Source of the DNA: Mycteria americana
Lineage: Eukaryota > Chordata > Aves > Ciconiiformes > Ciconiidae
DNA length: 64,000 nt
Direction of reading: 5' to 3'
Assembly (NCBI RefSeq): GCF_035582795.1
Contig: NC_134366.1
Location: forward strand, 95,227,756 to 95,291,755
Shown: piece after piece, positions 60,501 to 64,000 of the stretch
Numbering within the stretch: the stretch's first letter is position 1
How the letters are laid out: every line of letters begins with the position of its first letter
Translations under genes and position numbers: made by a program
Notes under the pieces: model-generated
What the model was told of the DNA's origin: nothing
The model's database searches: none
Seen by the model: the letters and a program-made list of their open reading frames with translations, nothing else

Positions 60501-61607
60501 ATTGATTTGTGTTTACTTTGTGGTGTTCCAGCCTTGTCAGCCAAAACATCACAGGGTAGGGACCCTTCTCGTGGTCCAATTAATGAACCACCTGCTCCGA
60601 GTCCTCGGTTATGGACGTGCTCAGAGGGAGGCACAACTTTACCTTCACACCCTCCTTCCCTTTGCAATGCTTCAGGTTACATGGCTTTCTTACAGAAGTA
60701 TTACCTCTATTGTGGAGATTTTCTGGAGCTCCTGGTCTCAATCCTTCTGCAGACTCCATGCAGATGTATGGTTTTACTTGCCCAGGAGACCGCTGAAGTT
60801 GCTGAGTATTTATAATTTAGACACTGTGGCAATGCCCACCACCGGGGTGAACTGTAGACGTGGCTGCACCTCGGCCTCCATGTGGAGGTGGTCAGTTCAG
60901 TAGATCAGTGGCCCATGGAAACTGGTCCCTCGTGCTGACCAAGCTTCAGAGTCGATTTCTACCTGTGGAGAATTTGTTCCTATTGGCATGGATGGAGGTC
61001 TGCACATGAAAAAGCAGGGCAGACTTTGATTTCTGTTCTTTAACATTTGTTTTATTGCAGACGTGATTTTCCTTCTATGTAACAGAGTAGATAAATATCT
61101 GCTTGAAAATCTATGATTTAAAGTACTGGGTGTTATTTTTTTCTGAGACTCAAAATCTTAATCCATTTGATTGACAGATATAAATGTGAATTTTATTTTA
61201 TTCTCCATCACAGCAGTAAGTTTAGTCCAACTACAGTTTTCATTGTTGCAATACAAATACACTAAGCCTAAAGTACTGCTGGCAGCTTATATATAAAATT
61301 TGAGGATTAAGAAACCAATGCAAACAAAGAAGGACTCTCAGCTTTAAGTAGGGAAGAGAATGTTGTTGGACTAGCCTTCTGCTGCTGTCACAATTAATGT
61401 GAAGTAATAGCAGCCAAAACCTACAGGTTTGTTCTTGGCTGCAATAAGTACTAATAAGGCAATAGTCATTTGAAGAGGAAATTTGTCTTGTCTATTTGAA
61501 ACATTCATTAATTGCCCAAAATGCAACTTTTGTTTGCATTGTATGTGTGATGTACTTTTTTTACCTTCTAAATAATTTGTACAAATAATCCCTCTTATTT
61601 TTTTCAG
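45505..61607 (+). other. DAP: DAP intron 2, 3' part
   Basis: About 16 kb of AT-rich intronic sequence containing an (AT)n run (46049-46070) but, unusually, no CR1 or other recognised dispersed repeat. Two open frames might deserve a look (55396-55710 and 60502-60903), but nothing supports them beyond their length and splice-site-like words. Confidence 0.6.
46049..46070 (+). repeat. (AT)11 microsatellite
   Basis: Eleven uninterrupted AT units. Confidence 0.92.
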
Positions 61608-61650
61608 CCCACCTAAACCAACGGTGTTCATCTCTGGTGTCATTGCTAGG
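61608..61650 (+). CDS. DAP: DAP coding exon 3
   Basis: After a long pyrimidine tract and TTTTTTCAG the exon gives C, completing the Ser51 codon (AG|C), then PPKPTVFISGVIAR, identical to my memory of human DAP residues 52-65. The exon ends AGG|GTAAGA, a strong donor, in phase 0. Exons 1-3 together total 195 bases, exactly 65 codons, with no internal stop. The Ser51-Pro52 context known as an mTOR site in human is kept. In human the remaining 37 residues are in the last coding exon; no match to it was seen by 64000, so it lies downstream of the window. Confidence 0.96.
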
Positions 61651-62865
61651 GTAAGATTACCATTAAATTTCTTTCAATCATAGAAAAATGATTGTAGGCT
61701 TTTCAGAATTATCACTGATCAGAGCAAAATTAATCTCTTTCATTCCCCTTCCTTTTTTATGAGAAGAGGCTTTATGTTTTGTATATTTGTGTAAGTCCCT
61801 TTGAGCATTCTTTTTGGTTTTGTGTGAAATTGAAATTATTTATTGAAATTACTTCCACCATTTCACTTTGACTTTTAGCACTTTAAGTTTATTGGATCTT
61901 CTTTTCATATCTAAGCTAGATATTACTGCATTCATTTTCTTGGAAAGCGGTTGCATGTAAGTCTGCTGCTATAGCTTGATCTGTGATGAGGAGCAACACT
62001 CCTGCCTGTAAGGATGTGTGTTTGAAGATACGTGTTTCAGCTGCCATATGTGCCTTGAGGTACTTGGGATTCAAGGTGTTATTCCCTGGATTTTAACAGC
62101 AGGCAGGACCTGGAAATCCATAAGCTAAATCATTAGTATTAACTAGCCATCAGTCGTATGATCAGTAGTTCATGCCTTGTGTGTTGTGACAGGGTTTTCA
62201 TCATGGCTTTACATGATGGGTACCTTTATCAGGATGGCCTTACATCACTGGGGTGTGTAATGGGGTGGTTTACCTGTAAGATGCTGTGGTTGTGTCAGAT
62301 CACGTAGGTGGAAAGAGTGAGCTGCTGCATTTTTCCCCAGCCCGTAGCAGTAGTAGACAGGCACTGCGGTATTTCCTGGACCTCCATCTGCACCAAGGTG
62401 GATACCTATTTAGGCATTTAGATGCGTAATTACGTTTAACTAGTTATTGCATTAATGTTTAGTAATTTTGATAGCACTTCAACGATTGTAGGGTAGTGAT
62501 GGTTTTTGGAGTGACGTAGGAAATCTCAGACATAAAAAACACAGGCCCCCAGTTTGGTAGGTATGCAAAAGATTCAAAATGGAAAGAAACTATTTTCTTG
62601 GTTTTGTAACTCAGCTCTTCTTTAGCTAATCAATTACTTGATAGGGTACTAAACTTCTCAGTAAGCTGTCAGCTACAGATTTATTAACGTATGAAAAGAG
62701 CAAAATTGTTCTATCATTTTTCTGAGACTTCATAGCTCCCAAACGTGTATCAAAATTTCTTCTCTATGTAATAAACAAAACCTAGCAATGCTTTTTTGAG
62801 CCCAGAGTAATTTTTCAATTATATTTCCAAGTTTCCTGATAGTTCTCATCAGTGTCAAGTGGAGG
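61651..62865 (+). other. DAP: DAP intron 3, 5' part
   Basis: AT-rich intronic sequence after the exon 3 donor. No exon or recognised repeat. Confidence 0.6.
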
Positions 62866-63676
62866 TTTATACACTGTGACCTGTCCTGTTTAATGTCTTT
62901 ATCAGACAGAAGGCTCCTCATGAAGTTTGTGGATGGCACCAAACTGAGAGGAACAGTTAGTAAGTTTGAGGGCAGGGCTGCTACTTGGAGGGACCTGGAC
63001 AAGCTAGAAGAATGGCAGGCAGCAGCTGGACACAACCCCACTGCATGCAGGAGAGCAAGGTGGCCAACAGCATCCTGGGCTGTGTTAACAGGACAGTACC
63101 TGGTAGATCGAAGGAAGGGATTATCCCCCTCTGCTCAGCACACTCGAGACCACATATGGAATAGTTCATCCAGTTTTGGATGCCCCAGTGTATGAAAGGT
63201 GTAGATAAACCAGAGCGAGTTCACTGGAGGGCTGCCAAGGTGGTCAGGGGCTGGAGCACATGCCCTGGGAAGAGAGGCTGAGGGAACAGGTGTTGTTTAG
63301 CATGGAGAAGATATGGTTTCAGGAGGACCTAATAGCAGCCTTCCCACATCTACAAGGAAGTTATGAAGAAGATGGAGCCAGGCTGTTTGCAGTGGTGTGT
63401 GGCAGGCAGACAAGAAACAACAGACACAAATTGAAATGGGAGGGCCTGACCAGACATAAAAAAAAAATAAACTTTTTCACTGTGAGGACATTTAGGCAGT
63501 GGAGCAGGTTGCCTGGAGGGGCTATTCAGTCTCTGTCCTTGAAGGTTTTCAAGACCAGACTGGATAAAAACCTTGAGTAAGTTGGTCTGATCTCATAGCT
63601 AGCACTGCTTTGAGTAGGAGATTAGGCTAGAGACATCCTGAGGTCCCTTCCAACCTGAATTATTCTGTGATATTTT
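62866..63676 (+). mobile_element. Older CR1 LINE, 5'-truncated with internal deletions
   Basis: The copy begins in the RT palm region: the frame reads RLLMKFVDGTKL where active CR1 has KFADDTKL, so the catalytic DD is lost. It runs through the ORF2 C-terminal part, the GGGCAATGG-equivalent block (here GACAAGAAACAACAGACAC) and the 3' UTR, and ends at GGTCCCTTCCAACCTGAATT then ATTCTGTGA. Several internal gaps compared with the 37620 copy and many substitutions show it is older. Plus strand, in DAP intron 3. Confidence 0.9.
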
Positions 63677-64000
63677 GATTTGAAGATAGGCATTTCCTGC
63701 TAACACTTACAGACTGACTCTGTCATCTGCTCAACCATTACAGCACCCACAAGTCATAGAAGAGCTGCATTCACATCACCCGATTGAGACAACAAGGTGA
63801 GGGGTCAGAGAGGTATGGAAAAGGCAAACAGCAGCATCAGGGGGAAAGAAGGTAGAAAATGTCACGTCTGAGGAGATCTTTGAAAACTGGAAGCAACTTG
63901 GAGTAGAGAAAAAAGTGAAAAAAATGTAAAAAGTTAACCTAGTGATCAAGATAAAAAGAAAAGTTATGTCAGAACAGAAGGGAAGAATTTGGAGTAGGTT
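63677..64000 (+). other. DAP: DAP intron 3, continues past the window
   Basis: A-rich intronic sequence with no recognised feature. Confidence 0.55.

Noticed and set aside
61651..64000. DAP last coding exon inside the window
   Set aside because: I looked for the conserved C-terminal block that begins after codon 65 in all plus-strand frames to the end and saw only intron and CR1 sequence.
1..64000. CRISPR arrays, tRNA and rRNA genes, bacterial operon features
   Set aside because: The window is vertebrate nuclear DNA with spliced coding exons and LINEs. No regular spaced repeats, and no tRNA-like or rRNA-like segments were seen.

Overview
The window is avian nuclear DNA. It is AT-rich, carries scattered CR1 LINE copies (the dominant bird retrotransposon) and a short ERVL-type solo LTR, and holds one recognisable host gene: DAP (death-associated protein 1) on the + strand. 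Three coding exons give the first 65 codons and match my memory of human DAP closely in sequence, exon boundaries and splice phases. The last coding exon lies beyond position 64000. No tRNA, rRNA, CRISPR or other intact host gene was recognised.

Layout. Positions 1-12000 are upstream intergenic DNA. In human the neighbour upstream of DAP is CTNND2, so this may be the DAP-CTNND2 interval; nothing in the window proves it. The interval is a graveyard of mobile elements. A broken tyrosine-recombinase (DIRS1-like) retrotransposon occupies about 1040-3150. An old CR1 piece follows at 3447-4003. Next come two ~170 bp arms in inverted orientation (3998-4165 and 5462-5633), with a solo LTR bounded by a perfect 5 bp target duplication next to the left arm. 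A strong CpG island at about 12000-13100 contains the TATA-less DAP promoter and coding exon 1 (12621-12675). Intron 1 is 6.8 kb, exon 2 is 19442-19538, intron 2 is about 42 kb, exon 3 is 61608-61650, and intron 3 runs off the end.

The big intron carries CR1 copies of different ages, a 155 bp direct duplication (about 29996 and 31388), a palindrome cluster near 28840-28920, and several homopolymer and microsatellite tracts. Seven of the eight CR1 pieces in the window lie in the + (DAP sense) orientation.

The DAP protein is a small proline-rich mTOR substrate that restrains autophagy. Both mTOR target serines known in human (Ser3 and Ser51) are present, and the Ser51 codon is split by intron 2. 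The least expected item is the DIRS1-like fossil. Such elements are common in fish, amphibians and some reptiles but, to my knowledge, are poorly documented in birds. All family assignments are from reading translations and remembered consensus features; no database search was run.
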